A stretch of DNA of 28,944 nucleotides from Streptomyces sp. NRRL S-118 (GCF_000716335.1 NZ_KL591008.1:238920-267863); one strand, 5' to 3'; positions 16,088 to 25,807 are shown, counted from the stretch's first letter. Numbers and translations are program-made. Notes: a model not told the origin generated them from the sequence alone.

Positions 16088-17215
16088 ATGACGTCCATGG
16101 GGAACACGAGACGAACGGTGGCGCTGGGACTGAGCGGCGCGGCGCTGGTGGCCACGCTGGGCTCCGCTCCCGCCGAGGCGGCCGCGGAGCCCGCCCGGTC
16201 CCCCGGCTGGGTGCTGAAGCCCACCGGTACGGAGGCACGGTTCCGGGGGCTCGCGGCGGTCAGCCGCACCGGTGCGTGGGTGGCCGGGTCCCGCGGCACG
16301 GTGCTGCGCACGGAGGACGGCGGTCGCAGTTGGCGGAACGTGTCGCCGGCGGGCGCCGACGGCCTGGAGTTCCGCGACATCGAGGCGTTCGGCGAGCACC
16401 GCGCGATCGTGCTCGCCATCGGCGAGGGGGAGGCCTCGCGGATCCTGCGCACCGAGGACGGCGGCGCGACCTGGACGGAGGCCTTCCGCAACACCGACCC
16501 GCGCGCCTTCTACGACTGCGTCACCTTCCTCGACCGCCGGTACGGACTCGCCCTGAGCGATCCGGTGGACGGGAAGTACCGCATCCTGTCGACCCGGGAC
16601 GGCGGACGCTCCTGGCACGTCCTGCCGGACACCGGCATGCCCGCAGCGCTCCCCGGGGAAGCGGCTTTCGCCGCGAGCGGCCAGTGCCTGGTCGGTTCCG
16701 GCCCGAGGGACGTCTGGCTGGCCACCGGAGGAGGTGCCACCGCGCGTGTGCTGCATTCCCGGGACCGTGGCCTGAACTGGACCGTCAGCGACTCCACCCT
16801 GCCGGCCGGAGACCCGGCCCGCGGGGTGTTCGCCCTCGCCTTCCGCGACCGGCGGCACGGCATCGCCGTCGGTGGCGACTACCGGACGGGACAGCCGTCA
16901 CCGCAGGCCGCCGCGGTCAGCCGGGACGGCGGACGCACCTGGCGGCAGGCGCACACACCGCCGCCCGCCTATCGTTCGGGCGTCGCCTGGCTGCCGCACA
17001 CCCGGTCCGCCGCGCTCGCCGTCGGCCCGACCGGCACGGACCTGACCACGGACGGCGGACGCACCTGGCGGACGGTGGATCCCGGTTCCTACGACACGAT
17101 CGACTGCGCCTCCGACGCCGGGTGCTGGGCGGCGGGGGAGAAGGGCCGGGTGGCACGCCTGGAGCGCCCCAGCGAGAGCGCCCGGCCGGGCGACCCGGGT
17201 GAGCCGGCCGGGTGA
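16088..17215 (+). CDS. Secreted Asp-box (BNR/sialidase-fold) beta-propeller protein
   Basis: A 375-residue exported protein. The signal peptide is MTSMGNTRRTVALGL onward, probably cleaved after AEA near residue 33. Six Asp-box motifs of the form (S/T)xDxGxxW are visible (TEDGGRSW, TEDGGATW, TRDGGRSW, SRDRGLNW, SRDGGRTW, TTDGGRTW), which fits a six- or seven-bladed propeller. Annotators usually call these oxidoreductases, WD40/YVTN proteins or Ycf48-like proteins; I see no sialidase catalytic residues, so I do not assign an enzyme. A pair of late cysteines (IDCASDAGC) may form a disulfide. ATG 16088 is the best of three close starts; no strong ribosome binding site is present. The tail after the last blade is low-complexity. 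Confidence 0.85.
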   Translation: MTSMGNTRRTVALGLSGAALVATLGSAPAEAAAEPARSPGWVLKPTGTEARFRGLAAVSRTGAWVAGSRGTVLRTEDGGRSWRNVSPAGADGLEFRDIEAFGEHRAIVLAIGEGEASRILRTEDGGATWTEAFRNTDPRAFYDCVTFLDRRYGLALSDPVDGKYRILSTRDGGRSWHVLPDTGMPAALPGEAAFAASGQCLVGSGPRDVWLATGGGATARVLHSRDRGLNWTVSDSTLPAGDPARGVFALAFRDRRHGIAVGGDYRTGQPSPQAAAVSRDGGRTWRQAHTPPPAYRSGVAWLPHTRSAALAVGPTGTDLTTDGGRTWRTVDPGSYDTIDCASDAGCWAAGEKGRVARLERPSESARPGDPGEPAG

Positions 17216-17225
17216 GCCGGACGTT

Positions 17226-17460
17226 CCGGCCACGGGCCGGTCGCGGTCCTGACCCGAGGCCCTGCGGCCGCGGGCGGTTCGCGGACGTGGAGCGCCGGCC
17301 CGGTCACCGGCGCTTGCGGGCGCCCGGCGCGGGCGGGTCGGGGCCCTGACTCAGGGCCCGGCCATGGGCGGGTGCGGGCGCCCGGCGCGGGCGGGATCGT
17401 GGTCCCGGAGCGACGGCCCGGTCACGGGCCGGTGCGGGCTTCCGGCAGGGCCGCCCCGCC
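17226..17460. repeat. 58-60 bp degenerate tandem repeat between convergent genes
   Basis: Units begin at 17297, 17355 and 17415, each with GGCCCGG followed by a TCAC- or CATG-containing segment and GCGGGC. Units 1 and 2 share a 23-nt identical run, and a weaker copy starts near 17226. Several internal GC hairpins are possible. The repeat fills the 259-bp gap between the convergent propeller and YciI-like genes, so it may serve as a terminator region. I see no gene in it. Confidence 0.6.
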
Positions 17461-17474
17461 CGGCGGGCGCAGGC

Positions 17475-17774
17475 TCAGACGAGCGGCTGCTGGCGGTACG
17501 GGGACAGCTCGGGCGCGGTCCTCGTCGCGACGAACTCCGTGATGCGGTACACGCACACCTCACCCGTCACGAAGGGGTCGGTGGACGCGATCTTCTCGAT
17601 CCGCGCGCGGTCGTCCCCGACGGCGAGGATCACGCCCCCGTCACGCGGGTTCTTGCGGCCCGAGGCGATGAACGTGCCCGACGCGTAGTGCTCGTCGAGC
17701 CACGCGACATGGGCTTCCAGGAGCGCGTCGACGCGCTCGATCGGCCCGGTATAGGTCAATTCCAGTACGAACAT
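17475..17774 (-). CDS. YciI-like (dimeric alpha-beta barrel) protein
   Basis: A 99-residue YciI-domain protein. It has the usual beta-alpha-beta pattern: MFVLELTYTGPIERVDALLEAHVAWLDEH, then GTFIASGRKNPRDGGVILA and DPFVTGEVCVYRITEF. The helix His and the D/P-rich turn form the putative active site of the family. Members are small dimers of mostly unknown activity; some are dehydrochlorinase- or muconolactone-like. The ATG at 17774 matches the start of homology. It is divergent from endonuclease V across about 107 bp. A specific function cannot be given. Confidence 0.88.
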   Translation of the reverse strand: MFVLELTYTGPIERVDALLEAHVAWLDEHYASGTFIASGRKNPRDGGVILAVGDDRARIEKIASTDPFVTGEVCVYRITEFVATRTAPELSPYRQQPLV

Positions 17775-17824
17775 GCGCGCAAGGCTATAAGGCCCGGAAC
17801 CCGACGCCCCGGTGGGAGGGGCCT

Positions 17825-17872
17825 CCCGGGGGCAGGGCCGCCCCCGGGGAGCCGGCGCCGCGGCCGTAAGGT
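17825..17872 (+). promoter_or_regulatory. Strong hairpin and -10-like element before endonuclease V
   Basis: CCCGGGGGC (17825-17833) and GCCCCCGGG (17840-17848) form a perfect 9-bp stem with a 6-nt loop. TAAGGT at 17867-17872 resembles a Streptomyces -10 and would start transcription at or next to the ATG at 17882, giving a leaderless mRNA. No clear -35 is visible. TATAAG at 17786 is an alternative -10 that would place the hairpin in the leader. Confidence 0.3.
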
Positions 17873-17881
17873 GGCGTCACC

Positions 17882-18571
17882 ATGACGATCATCCACACGC
17901 CCGACGGCTGGCCGACCGACGAGGCCGCGGCCCTGGCCGTCCAGGACGAGCTGCGGGGCCGTGTCGTCCTGGACGAGCAGGGCCCGCTCCCCGGCACCGT
18001 CCCCATCACCGGCGTCGACGTCGCCTACGACGACGAGCGCGACCTCGTCGCCGCCGCGGCCGTCGTCCTCGACGCCAGGACCCTCGCCGTCGTCGAGGAG
18101 GCCACCGCGGTCGGACGGGTCTCCTTCCCGTACGTCCCCGGCCTGCTCGCCTTCCGGGAGATACCGGCTGTCCTCGCGGCCCTCGACGCCCTGACCACCG
18201 CGCCCGGCGTGGTGGTGTGCGACGGCTACGGGCAGGCCCACCCGCGCCGCTTCGGGCTGGCCAGCCACCTCGGCGTCCTCACCGGCCTGCCCGTCATCGG
18301 CGTGGCCAAGAATCCCTTCACCTTCACGTACGAACAGCCCGCGCCGGAGCGCGGCGCCTCCAGCCCGCTGCTCGCGGACGGCGAGGAGGTCGGCCGGGCG
18401 CTGCGCACCCAGGACGGTGTCAAGCCGGTGTTCGTCTCCGCCGGACACCGCGTGACCTTGGCCGGCGCCTGCGCGCACACGCTGCACCTGACGCCGCGCT
18501 ACCGCATCCCCGAGTCCACCCGCCGCGCCGACGCGCTGTGCCGGCGGGCCCTGAAGGAGGCGACGGCCTGA
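17882..18571 (+). CDS. nfi: Endonuclease V (deoxyinosine 3' endonuclease)
   Basis: A 229-residue repair nuclease that cuts DNA (in some organisms RNA) at the second phosphodiester 3' to inosine, the product of adenine deamination. Conserved segments are ITGVDVAY (Asp46), PYVPGLLAFRE (Glu93) and VVCDGYGQAHPRRFGLASHLG (Asp114), which supply the metal-binding acidic triad and the tyrosine wedge loop. VIGVAKNPF and VFVSAGHRVTL follow in the usual order. The length is normal for the family. ATG 17882 has only a weak upstream AGGTGG and may be leaderless. It is a single gene, divergent from the YciI-like gene and followed by a strong nested terminator. Confidence 0.94.
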   Translation: MTIIHTPDGWPTDEAAALAVQDELRGRVVLDEQGPLPGTVPITGVDVAYDDERDLVAAAAVVLDARTLAVVEEATAVGRVSFPYVPGLLAFREIPAVLAALDALTTAPGVVVCDGYGQAHPRRFGLASHLGVLTGLPVIGVAKNPFTFTYEQPAPERGASSPLLADGEEVGRALRTQDGVKPVFVSAGHRVTLAGACAHTLHLTPRYRIPESTRRADALCRRALKEATA

Positions 18572-18574
18572 GGA

Positions 18575-18644
18575 GGCGACGGCCCGGCCGGCGGGGGCCG
18601 GCGAAGGCCCCCGCGGTTGCTTCTGCGCCGGGTGGGCCGTCGCC
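18575..18644. terminator. Nested bidirectional terminator after endonuclease V
   Basis: The inner hairpin GCGGGGGCC (18591-18599) / GGCCCCCGC (18606-18614) has a 6-nt GGCGAA loop. It is enclosed by a second perfect 11-bp inverted repeat, GGCGACGGCCC (18575-18585) / GGGCCGTCGCC (18634-18644). It sits between convergent genes, so it probably stops transcription from both sides. Confidence 0.75.
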
Positions 18645-18678
18645 CCGCAACTCCCCGGGCGGCGGCGAGCCGCCGGGC

Positions 18679-19869
18679 TCAGCGCGCGTCGGCCACGCGG
18701 AAGACGATGCCGGCCGCCCGCAACCGCTCCAGCAGCGCATCGCCCATCGCCACGGCCGTCGTGACCTGCCCGGACGTCGTCGCCAGCGGATCGAAGGCGA
18801 GGCACAGCGCCGACTCGGCGAGCATCTTCGCCGTCTCGTCGTAGCCGGGGTCGCCTCCCGAGACCTCCGTGAACACCCGCCGGCCGCCGCCTTCGCCGAC
18901 GAACCGCACCGAGAACCAGCTGCGGGCCCGGCGCTCCGGGTCGGGGCCCTGCCCCGGCTCGTAACGCTCCATCAGCCACCGCCGTACGGCGGGCACCTGG
19001 GCCAGCGCGACACCCGCCCCCGCGGCCGCCACCCCGCCGAGCGCCATCGGCAGGGTCCGGACGGCCGCGTAGTGGCGGTAGCGGAAGTCCGGCCCGTAGC
19101 GGGGCAGGGCCGCCGCCGAACGCTGCACGATCCGCGGGTCCACGGTGGGCAGCGGCAGCGCCCATGCCCCCGTCTCCCGGCTGAACCGCGGCCCGCCGAG
19201 CGGTGCCCGCGCCCGTCGGCCCACCAGCCGCGGCTCGTGCAGCCGTCGCTCCCTGGCCGCCCGCAGCAGGTGCTGCCCCCGGCCCATGGCGGTCAGCGCC
19301 GACGCGAGGGTGCCCCCGGAGAAGAGGGCGTTGGTGCGGACGAAGCCGTCCACGCGCAGCGGCACGCCCTCCGGCAGCTGCTGGACGGTGAAGTACACGC
19401 CCAGATCGTGCGGGACCGAGTCGAAGCCGCACGCGTGCACGAGCCGGGCCCCGGTCTCCCGTGCGCGCGCGTCATGGCGCACGTACGTCAGATCCACGAA
19501 CTCCGCTTCACCCGTCAGGTCCAGGTAGTCCGTGCCCGCCTCGGCGCAGGCGGCCACCAGGGCCTCGCCGTACCAGACGTACGGGCCGACGGTGGTCACC
19601 ACGACCCGGGCGGACTCGGCGAGCTCGCGCATCGCCCTGGGGTCGGAGGCGTCGGCGCACAGCAGCGGCAGCTCGGCACACGCCGGCGCCAGGTCGGCGA
19701 GCCGTTCGCGCAGCGCCTCCAGCTTGTCCCGGCTGCGCCCGGCGATCGCCCAGCGGCAGCCGGCGGGGGCGTGCGCGGCGAGATATCGGGCGGTCAGCTC
19801 CCCGACGAACCCGGTGGCCCCGAAGAGTACGACGTCATATGCCCGTTCCGTGCCGTCCCGTGTGTCCAT
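18679..19869 (-). CDS. Saccharopine-dehydrogenase-like NAD(P)-binding protein (trans-acting enoyl reductase type)
   Basis: A 396-residue oxidoreductase-like protein. The Rossmann motif is VVLFGATGFVGELTARYL (residues about 12-30), followed by WAIAGRSRDKLE, VTTVGPYVWYGEALVAACA, YLDLTGE and HACGFDSVPHDLGVY. These mark the saccharopine dehydrogenase-like family, which includes the mycobacterial trans-acting enoyl reductase of phthiocerol lipid synthesis. A hydrophobic segment (MALGGVAAAGAGVALAQV) may associate with membrane. The ATG at 19869 is preceded by GGAGG. It is divergent from the beta-oxidation operon, so a lipid-related role is reasonable, but the substrate is unknown. True lysine-pathway activity is unlikely. 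Confidence 0.88.
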   Translation of the reverse strand: MDTRDGTERAYDVVLFGATGFVGELTARYLAAHAPAGCRWAIAGRSRDKLEALRERLADLAPACAELPLLCADASDPRAMRELAESARVVVTTVGPYVWYGEALVAACAEAGTDYLDLTGEAEFVDLTYVRHDARARETGARLVHACGFDSVPHDLGVYFTVQQLPEGVPLRVDGFVRTNALFSGGTLASALTAMGRGQHLLRAARERRLHEPRLVGRRARAPLGGPRFSRETGAWALPLPTVDPRIVQRSAAALPRYGPDFRYRHYAAVRTLPMALGGVAAAGAGVALAQVPAVRRWLMERYEPGQGPDPERRARSWFSVRFVGEGGGRRVFTEVSGGDPGYDETAKMLAESALCLAFDPLATTSGQVTTAVAMGDALLERLRAAGIVFRVADAR

Positions 19870-20000
19870 CCAGCCCTCCGCCGTCCCAGGGGTCCCATAC
19901 GTGCAGTGTGCAGCGCGCTGTTGTCGGAGGCAGAGGCTAGCGTGCGAGGTGAGACCCGGTCCTCCGGGTGCTCCTCCGGACGTTCCCGCGTCCACAGGGC

Positions 20001-20029
20001 TTGTGCGGAGTGGAACACGTTCTTAGCAT
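20001..20029 (+). promoter_or_regulatory. Candidate promoter of the mcr-acd-fadA-fadB operon with KstR-like palindrome
   Basis: TTGTGC (20001-20006) and TAGCAT (20024-20029) are 17 nt apart. The spacer contains TGGAACACGTTCTT (20011-20024) with the palindrome GAAC-AC-GTTC. It matches the actinobacterial KstR motif TnnAACnnGTTnnA except at the last base. A dimeric TetR repressor bound there would block the promoter. The start codon lies about 40 nt downstream. Confidence 0.45.
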
Positions 20030-20072
20030 CGTCACTGTTACAGCAGTTGTGTCACATCATGCTGGGGGTTCG

Positions 20073-21215
20073 ATGGCAGGGACAGGCAACGGCCCGCTCG
20101 CCGGGGTGCGCGTGGTCGAACTGGCGGGCATCGGGCCCGGCCCCTTCGCCGCCATGCTCCTGGCCGATCTCGGCGCCGACGTCGTCCGCGTCGACCGGCC
20201 CGGCGGCGCCGGGCTCGCGATCGACCCCGCGTACGACCTCACCAACCGCAACAAACGCTCCGTCCTGATCGACCTCAAGGGGGATGGCGGACCGGAGCAG
20301 GTGCTCGACCTCGTCGAGCACGCCGACATCCTCATCGAGGGGTACCGGCCCGGCGTCGCCGAACGCCTCGGCGTCGGGCCCGAGCCGTGCCTCGAGCGCA
20401 ACCCCCGACTCGTGTACGGGAGGATGACCGGCTGGGGCCAGGAAGGCCCGCTCGCGCAGCGTGCCGGGCACGACATCGCGTACATCGCCGTCACCGGCAC
20501 CCTCTCCATGATCGGCAAGCCGGACGAGCCGCCCGTCGTCCCGGCGAACCTCGTCGGCGACTACGCCGGCGGCTCGCTCTACCTCGTCGTCGGCGTCCTC
20601 GCCGCGCTCCACCACGTACGTGCCGAGGGCGGCAGCGGCCAGGTCGTCGACGCCGCCATCACCGACGGAGCCGCCCACCTCACCACGATGATCCACGGCA
20701 TGATGGCCGCCGGCGGCTGGCAGGACCGGCGCGGCGCCAACCTCCTGGACGGCGGGTGCCCCTTCTACGGCACCTACGAGACCGCCGACGGCGGGTACAT
20801 GGCGGTCGGCGCGCTGGAGCAGCAGTTCTACGACGAGTTCATCGAACTGCTGGGCATCCGGGACACCGCACCCGCCCGCAAGGACTTCGCCCGCTGGGGC
20901 GAGCTGCGCGCCGCGGTGGCGCGGCGCTTCAAGGAGCGGAGCCGCGCCGAGTGGACGGCCGTCTTCGAGGACTCCGACGCCTGCGTGGCCCCCGTGCTCT
21001 CGCTGCGTGAGGCACCCGCGCACCCGCACCTGGCCGCCCGCGGCACCTTCACCGAATACGGCGGCATCACCCAGCCCGCCCCCGCGCCCCGCTTCTCCGC
21101 CACCCCGGGCGCCGTGCACCGCCCGCCCGCGCAGCCGGGCGCCGACACCGACGAGGTCGCCCGCGACTGGGGCGTACCGAGCATCCGTACCGACGAGACC
21201 AGGGGGACCGGGTGA
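20073..21215 (+). CDS. mcr: Alpha-methylacyl-CoA racemase (family III CoA-transferase fold)
   Basis: A 380-residue enzyme that interconverts (R)- and (S)-2-methylacyl-CoA so branched chains can enter beta-oxidation. The catalytic set of the mycobacterial enzyme is in place: His133 (AGHDIAY), Asp163 (VGDYAGG) and Glu249 (VGALEQQFYDEF). GIGPGPFAAMLLADLGADV, NRNKRSVLIDLK and GYRPGVAERLG support the family. A family III CoA-transferase is the alternative, but its catalytic Asp motif does not fit as well. The ATG at 20073 follows GGGGG. It is the first gene of a four-gene operon and overlaps the next gene by GTGA. Its position points to methyl-branched or sterol side-chain substrates (inference). 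Confidence 0.9.
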   Translation: MAGTGNGPLAGVRVVELAGIGPGPFAAMLLADLGADVVRVDRPGGAGLAIDPAYDLTNRNKRSVLIDLKGDGGPEQVLDLVEHADILIEGYRPGVAERLGVGPEPCLERNPRLVYGRMTGWGQEGPLAQRAGHDIAYIAVTGTLSMIGKPDEPPVVPANLVGDYAGGSLYLVVGVLAALHHVRAEGGSGQVVDAAITDGAAHLTTMIHGMMAAGGWQDRRGANLLDGGCPFYGTYETADGGYMAVGALEQQFYDEFIELLGIRDTAPARKDFARWGELRAAVARRFKERSRAEWTAVFEDSDACVAPVLSLREAPAHPHLAARGTFTEYGGITQPAPAPRFSATPGAVHRPPAQPGADTDEVARDWGVPSIRTDETRGTG

Positions 21216-22372
21216 AACGCCGGATCTTCAGCGCCGAGCACGACGCCTTCCGCGAGACCGTCCGCACCTTCCTCGCCAAGGAGGTGCTTCCGCACTACGA
21301 GCAGTGGGAGAAGGACGGCATCGTCGCGCGCGACGCCTGGCTCGCGGCCGGCCGGCAGGGCCTGCTGGGGCTCGCCGTCCCCGAGGAGTACGGAGGCGGC
21401 GGCACCACCGACTTCCGCTACAGCGCGGTCCTCGCCGAGGAGTTCACGCGCGCCGGCACCCCGGGCTTCGCGATCGGGCTGCACAACGACATCATCGGCC
21501 CGTACCTCACCGGGCTCGCCACCGACGAGCAGAAGCGGCGCTGGCTGCCCGGCTTCTGCACCGGTGGGACGATCACCGCCATCGCCATGACCGAGCCGGG
21601 CGCCGGATCCGACCTCCAGGGCATCCGCACCACCGCCGAGGACAAGGGCGACCACTGGCTCCTCAACGGGTCCAAGACCTTCATCTCCAACGGCATCCTC
21701 GCCGATCTGGTGATCGTCGTCGCGAGGACGACCCCCGAAGGCGGTGCGCACGGGCTGTCCCTCCTGGTCGTCGAGCGGGGCATGGAGGGCTTCGAGCGCG
21801 GGCGCAACCTCGACAAGATCGGCCAGAAGTCCCAGGACACCGCCGAGCTGTTCTTCCACGACGTACGCGTCCCCAAGGAGAACCTCCTCGGCGACCTGAA
21901 CGGCGCCTTCGTCCACCTGATGACCAACCTCGCACAGGAGCGGATGGCCATAGCCCTTGCGGGCATCGCCGCCGCCGAACACCTGCTGGAGATCACCACC
22001 GCGTACGTCAAGGAGCGCGAGGCGTTCGGGCGGCCGCTGGCGAAGCTCCAGCACATCCGCTTCGAGATCGCGGAGATGGCCACCGAGTGCGCCGTCACCC
22101 GCACCTTCCTCGACCGCTGCATCGCCGACCACTCCGACGGGGAGCTGGACGCCGTCCACGCCTCGATGGCCAAGTGGTGGGCCACCGAACTGCAGAAGCG
22201 GGTCGCCGACCGCTGTCTGCAGCTCCACGGCGGCTACGGCTACATGGCCGAGTACCCGGTCGCCAGGGCCTTCACGGACGGCCGCATCCAGACCATCTAC
22301 GGCGGCACGACCGAGATCATGAAGGAGATCATCGGCCGTTCCCTGCTCGACCAACCCTCCCGAAAGGCCTGA
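21212..22372 (+). CDS. Acyl-CoA dehydrogenase, long-chain (LCAD) type
   Basis: A 386-residue FAD flavoenzyme that makes the trans-2-enoyl-CoA in the first step of beta-oxidation. FAD and substrate motifs are AMTEPGAGSDLQGIRT (about 125-140) and LNGSKTFISNG. The catalytic base is probably Glu243 in NLAQERMAIA, as in LCAD and isovaleryl-CoA dehydrogenase, because the C-terminal position used by MCAD is Gly here (IYGGTTEIMKEII). YVKEREAFGRPL and LQLHGGYGYM complete the family pattern. The GTG start overlaps the racemase stop, so translation is coupled. Three bases separate its stop from the thiolase start. Electrons would pass to electron-transfer flavoprotein encoded elsewhere. Confidence 0.95.
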   Translation: MKRRIFSAEHDAFRETVRTFLAKEVLPHYEQWEKDGIVARDAWLAAGRQGLLGLAVPEEYGGGGTTDFRYSAVLAEEFTRAGTPGFAIGLHNDIIGPYLTGLATDEQKRRWLPGFCTGGTITAIAMTEPGAGSDLQGIRTTAEDKGDHWLLNGSKTFISNGILADLVIVVARTTPEGGAHGLSLLVVERGMEGFERGRNLDKIGQKSQDTAELFFHDVRVPKENLLGDLNGAFVHLMTNLAQERMAIALAGIAAAEHLLEITTAYVKEREAFGRPLAKLQHIRFEIAEMATECAVTRTFLDRCIADHSDGELDAVHASMAKWWATELQKRVADRCLQLHGGYGYMAEYPVARAFTDGRIQTIYGGTTEIMKEIIGRSLLDQPSRKA

Positions 22373-22375
22373 CCA

Positions 22376-23590
<1,215 letters not shown>

Positions 23591-23632
23591 CCCCGTCCTG
23601 TCCCGTACGGCCTTACGAAAGCAGCCCGAACC

Positions 23633-25807
23633 ATGAGTGAGTCCACCACCATCCGCTGGGAACAGGACGAGACCGGCGTCGTCACCCTCGTCCTCGACGA
23701 CCCCGACCAGTCCGCCAACACCATGAACCAGGCCTTCCGGGCCTCCATCGCGGCGATCGCCGACCGCGCGGAGGCGGAGAAGGACTCGATCCGCGGGATC
23801 ATCTACACCTCCGCGAAGAAGACCTTCTTCGCCGGCGGCGACCTCAAGGACATGATGAAGGCCGGGCCGCAGGACGCCCGGCGGATCTTCGACGCCGCCA
23901 TGGAGATGAAGCGGTCGCTGCGCCGCATCGAGACCCTCGGCAAGCCGGTCGTCGCCGCCCTCAACGGCGCGGCGCTGGGCGGCGGCTACGAGATCGCCCT
24001 CGCCTCCCACCACCGCATCGCGCTCGACGCGCCCGGCTCGCGGATCGGCCTGCCCGAGGTCACCCTCGGCCTGCTGCCCGGGGGCGGTGGCGTCGCCCGT
24101 ACCGTACGGCTGATGGGTATCGCGGACGCCCTGCTGAAGGTGCTGCTGCAAGGCACGCAGTACCCGCCGCAGCGCGCCCTGGAGAACGGCCTGGTGCACG
24201 AAGTGGCCGCCACGCCGGAGGAGATGCTCGCCAAGGCGCGGGCGTTCATCGACGCCCACCCCGAGTCGCAGCAGCCCTGGGACGTGCCCGGCTACCGGAT
24301 CCCCGGCGGGACGCCGTCGCACCCCAAGTTCGCCGCCAATCTCCCCGCCTTCCCGGCCAACCTCAAGAAGCAGCTCGCCGGCGCCCCTTACCCGGCACCG
24401 CGCAACATCCTCGCGGCCGCCGTCGAGGGCTCCCAGGTCGACTTCGAGACCGCGCTGACGATCGAGTCGCGGTACTTCACCGAGCTGGTCACCGGGCAGA
24501 CCGCCAAGAACATGATCCAGGCGTTCTTCTTCGACCTCCAGGCGGTCAACGCCGGCAGGAGCCGCCCCCAGGGCATCGAGCCGCGCACCGTCCGCAGGGT
24601 CGCGGTCCTCGGCGCCGGGATGATGGGCGCGGGCATCGCGTACGCCTGCGCCAAGGCGGGCATCGACGTCGTCCTGAAGGACGTGTCGGCCGAGGCGGCG
24701 GAGAAGGGCAAGGCGTACTCGGTCAAGCTCCTCGACAAGGCACTCGCCCGGGGACGCACGACCGAGGCGAAGCGGGACGAGCTCCTCGCGCGGATCACCC
24801 CGACCGCCGAACCGGCCGACCTGGCGGGCTGCGACGCCGTCATCGAGGCCGTCTTCGAGGACACGGCGCTCAAGCACAAGGTGTTCCAGGAGATCCAGGA
24901 CATCGTCGCCCCGGACGCCCTGCTGTGCTCCAACACCTCCACGCTGCCGATCACCACGCTCGCGGAGGGCGTCGAGCGTTCCGCCGACTTCATCGGGCTG
25001 CACTTCTTCTCGCCGGTCGACAAGATGCCGCTCGTGGAGATCATCAAGGGGGAGCGGACCGGTGACGAGGCGCTGGCGCGCGCCTTCGACCTCGTACGCC
25101 GGATCAACAAGACGCCGATCGTCGTCAACGACTCGCGCGGCTTCTTCACCTCGCGCGTCATCGGCCGGTTCATCAACGAGGGCGTGGCGATGGTCGGGGA
25201 GGGCATCGACCCGGCCTCCGTCGAGCAGGCCGCGGCGCAGGCCGGCTACCCGGCCAAGGTGCTGTCGCTGATGGACGAGCTGACGCTCACCCTTCCGCGC
25301 AAGATCCGCAACGAGACGCGGCGGGCGGTCGAGGAGGCGGGCGGCACTGGGGAGGAGCACCCGGCGGACTCGGTGATCGACCGGCTGGTCGACGAGTTCG
25401 GCCGTACCGGCCGCAGCGGCGGCGCGGGCTTCTACGACTACGACGAGGAGGGCAAGCGCACCGGTCTGTGGCCCGGACTGCGGGAGCACTTCGGCACCTC
25501 CGGAGCCCCGGACGTCCCCTTCGAGGACATGCAGGAGCGGATGCTCTTCTCGGAGGCGCTGGACACGGTCCGCTGCCTGGAGGAGGGCGTGCTCACCTCG
25601 GTGGCCGACGCGAACATCGGCTCCGTCATGGGCATCGGGTTCCCCGCCTGGACCGGCGGTGTGCTCCAGTACATCAACGGCTACGAGGGCGGTCTGCCCG
25701 GCTTCGTGGCCCGGGCGCGGCAGCTCGCCGAGCGGTACGGGGACCGGTTCCAGCCGCCCGCGCTGCTGGTGGAGAAGGCGGAGCGGGGCGAGACCTTCAG
25801 CGACTGA
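23633..25807 (+). CDS. fadB: Multifunctional enoyl-CoA hydratase / 3-hydroxyacyl-CoA dehydrogenase (FadB)
   Basis: A 724-residue fusion. The N-terminal crotonase domain (1-190) has the oxyanion segment FFAGGDL and catalytic Glu120 (GGGYEIALASHHRIA) and Glu142 (IGLPEVTLGLLPGGGG). After a linker, the NAD-binding domain carries GAGMMGAGIA (about 327-336) and the catalytic His457 region LHFFSPVDKMPLVEII. The C-terminal dehydrogenase domains include RGFFTSRVIGRFINEG and GIGFPAWTGG. It hydrates 2-enoyl-CoA and oxidises the 3-hydroxy product, handing the ketoacyl-CoA to FadA. Length and organisation match mycobacterial FadB. The ATG at 23633 is in a 42-nt gap after fadA. Its last 11 bases overlap the convergent gene at 25797. 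Confidence 0.96.
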   Translation: MSESTTIRWEQDETGVVTLVLDDPDQSANTMNQAFRASIAAIADRAEAEKDSIRGIIYTSAKKTFFAGGDLKDMMKAGPQDARRIFDAAMEMKRSLRRIETLGKPVVAALNGAALGGGYEIALASHHRIALDAPGSRIGLPEVTLGLLPGGGGVARTVRLMGIADALLKVLLQGTQYPPQRALENGLVHEVAATPEEMLAKARAFIDAHPESQQPWDVPGYRIPGGTPSHPKFAANLPAFPANLKKQLAGAPYPAPRNILAAAVEGSQVDFETALTIESRYFTELVTGQTAKNMIQAFFFDLQAVNAGRSRPQGIEPRTVRRVAVLGAGMMGAGIAYACAKAGIDVVLKDVSAEAAEKGKAYSVKLLDKALARGRTTEAKRDELLARITPTAEPADLAGCDAVIEAVFEDTALKHKVFQEIQDIVAPDALLCSNTSTLPITTLAEGVERSADFIGLHFFSPVDKMPLVEIIKGERTGDEALARAFDLVRRINKTPIVVNDSRGFFTSRVIGRFINEGVAMVGEGIDPASVEQAAAQAGYPAKVLSLMDELTLTLPRKIRNETRRAVEEAGGTGEEHPADSVIDRLVDEFGRTGRSGGAGFYDYDEEGKRTGLWPGLREHFGTSGAPDVPFEDMQERMLFSEALDTVRCLEEGVLTSVADANIGSVMGIGFPAWTGGVLQYINGYEGGLPGFVARARQLAERYGDRFQPPALLVEKAERGETFSD

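Noticed and set aside
15978..16238. Longer SsgA-like protein starting at 16238
   Set aside because: The added 87 residues are Pro/Arg-rich noise overlapping the divergent propeller gene; TTG at 15977 has a perfectly placed GAGGGAG.
17226..17460. CRISPR array
   Set aside because: Repeats are degenerate, adjacent without spacers and GC-rich, with no cas genes nearby.
17882..18571. RecA-NDp-type damage promoter for endonuclease V
   Set aside because: Only a TAAGGT -10-like element is present; no TTGTCAGTGGC block lies 6 nt before it.
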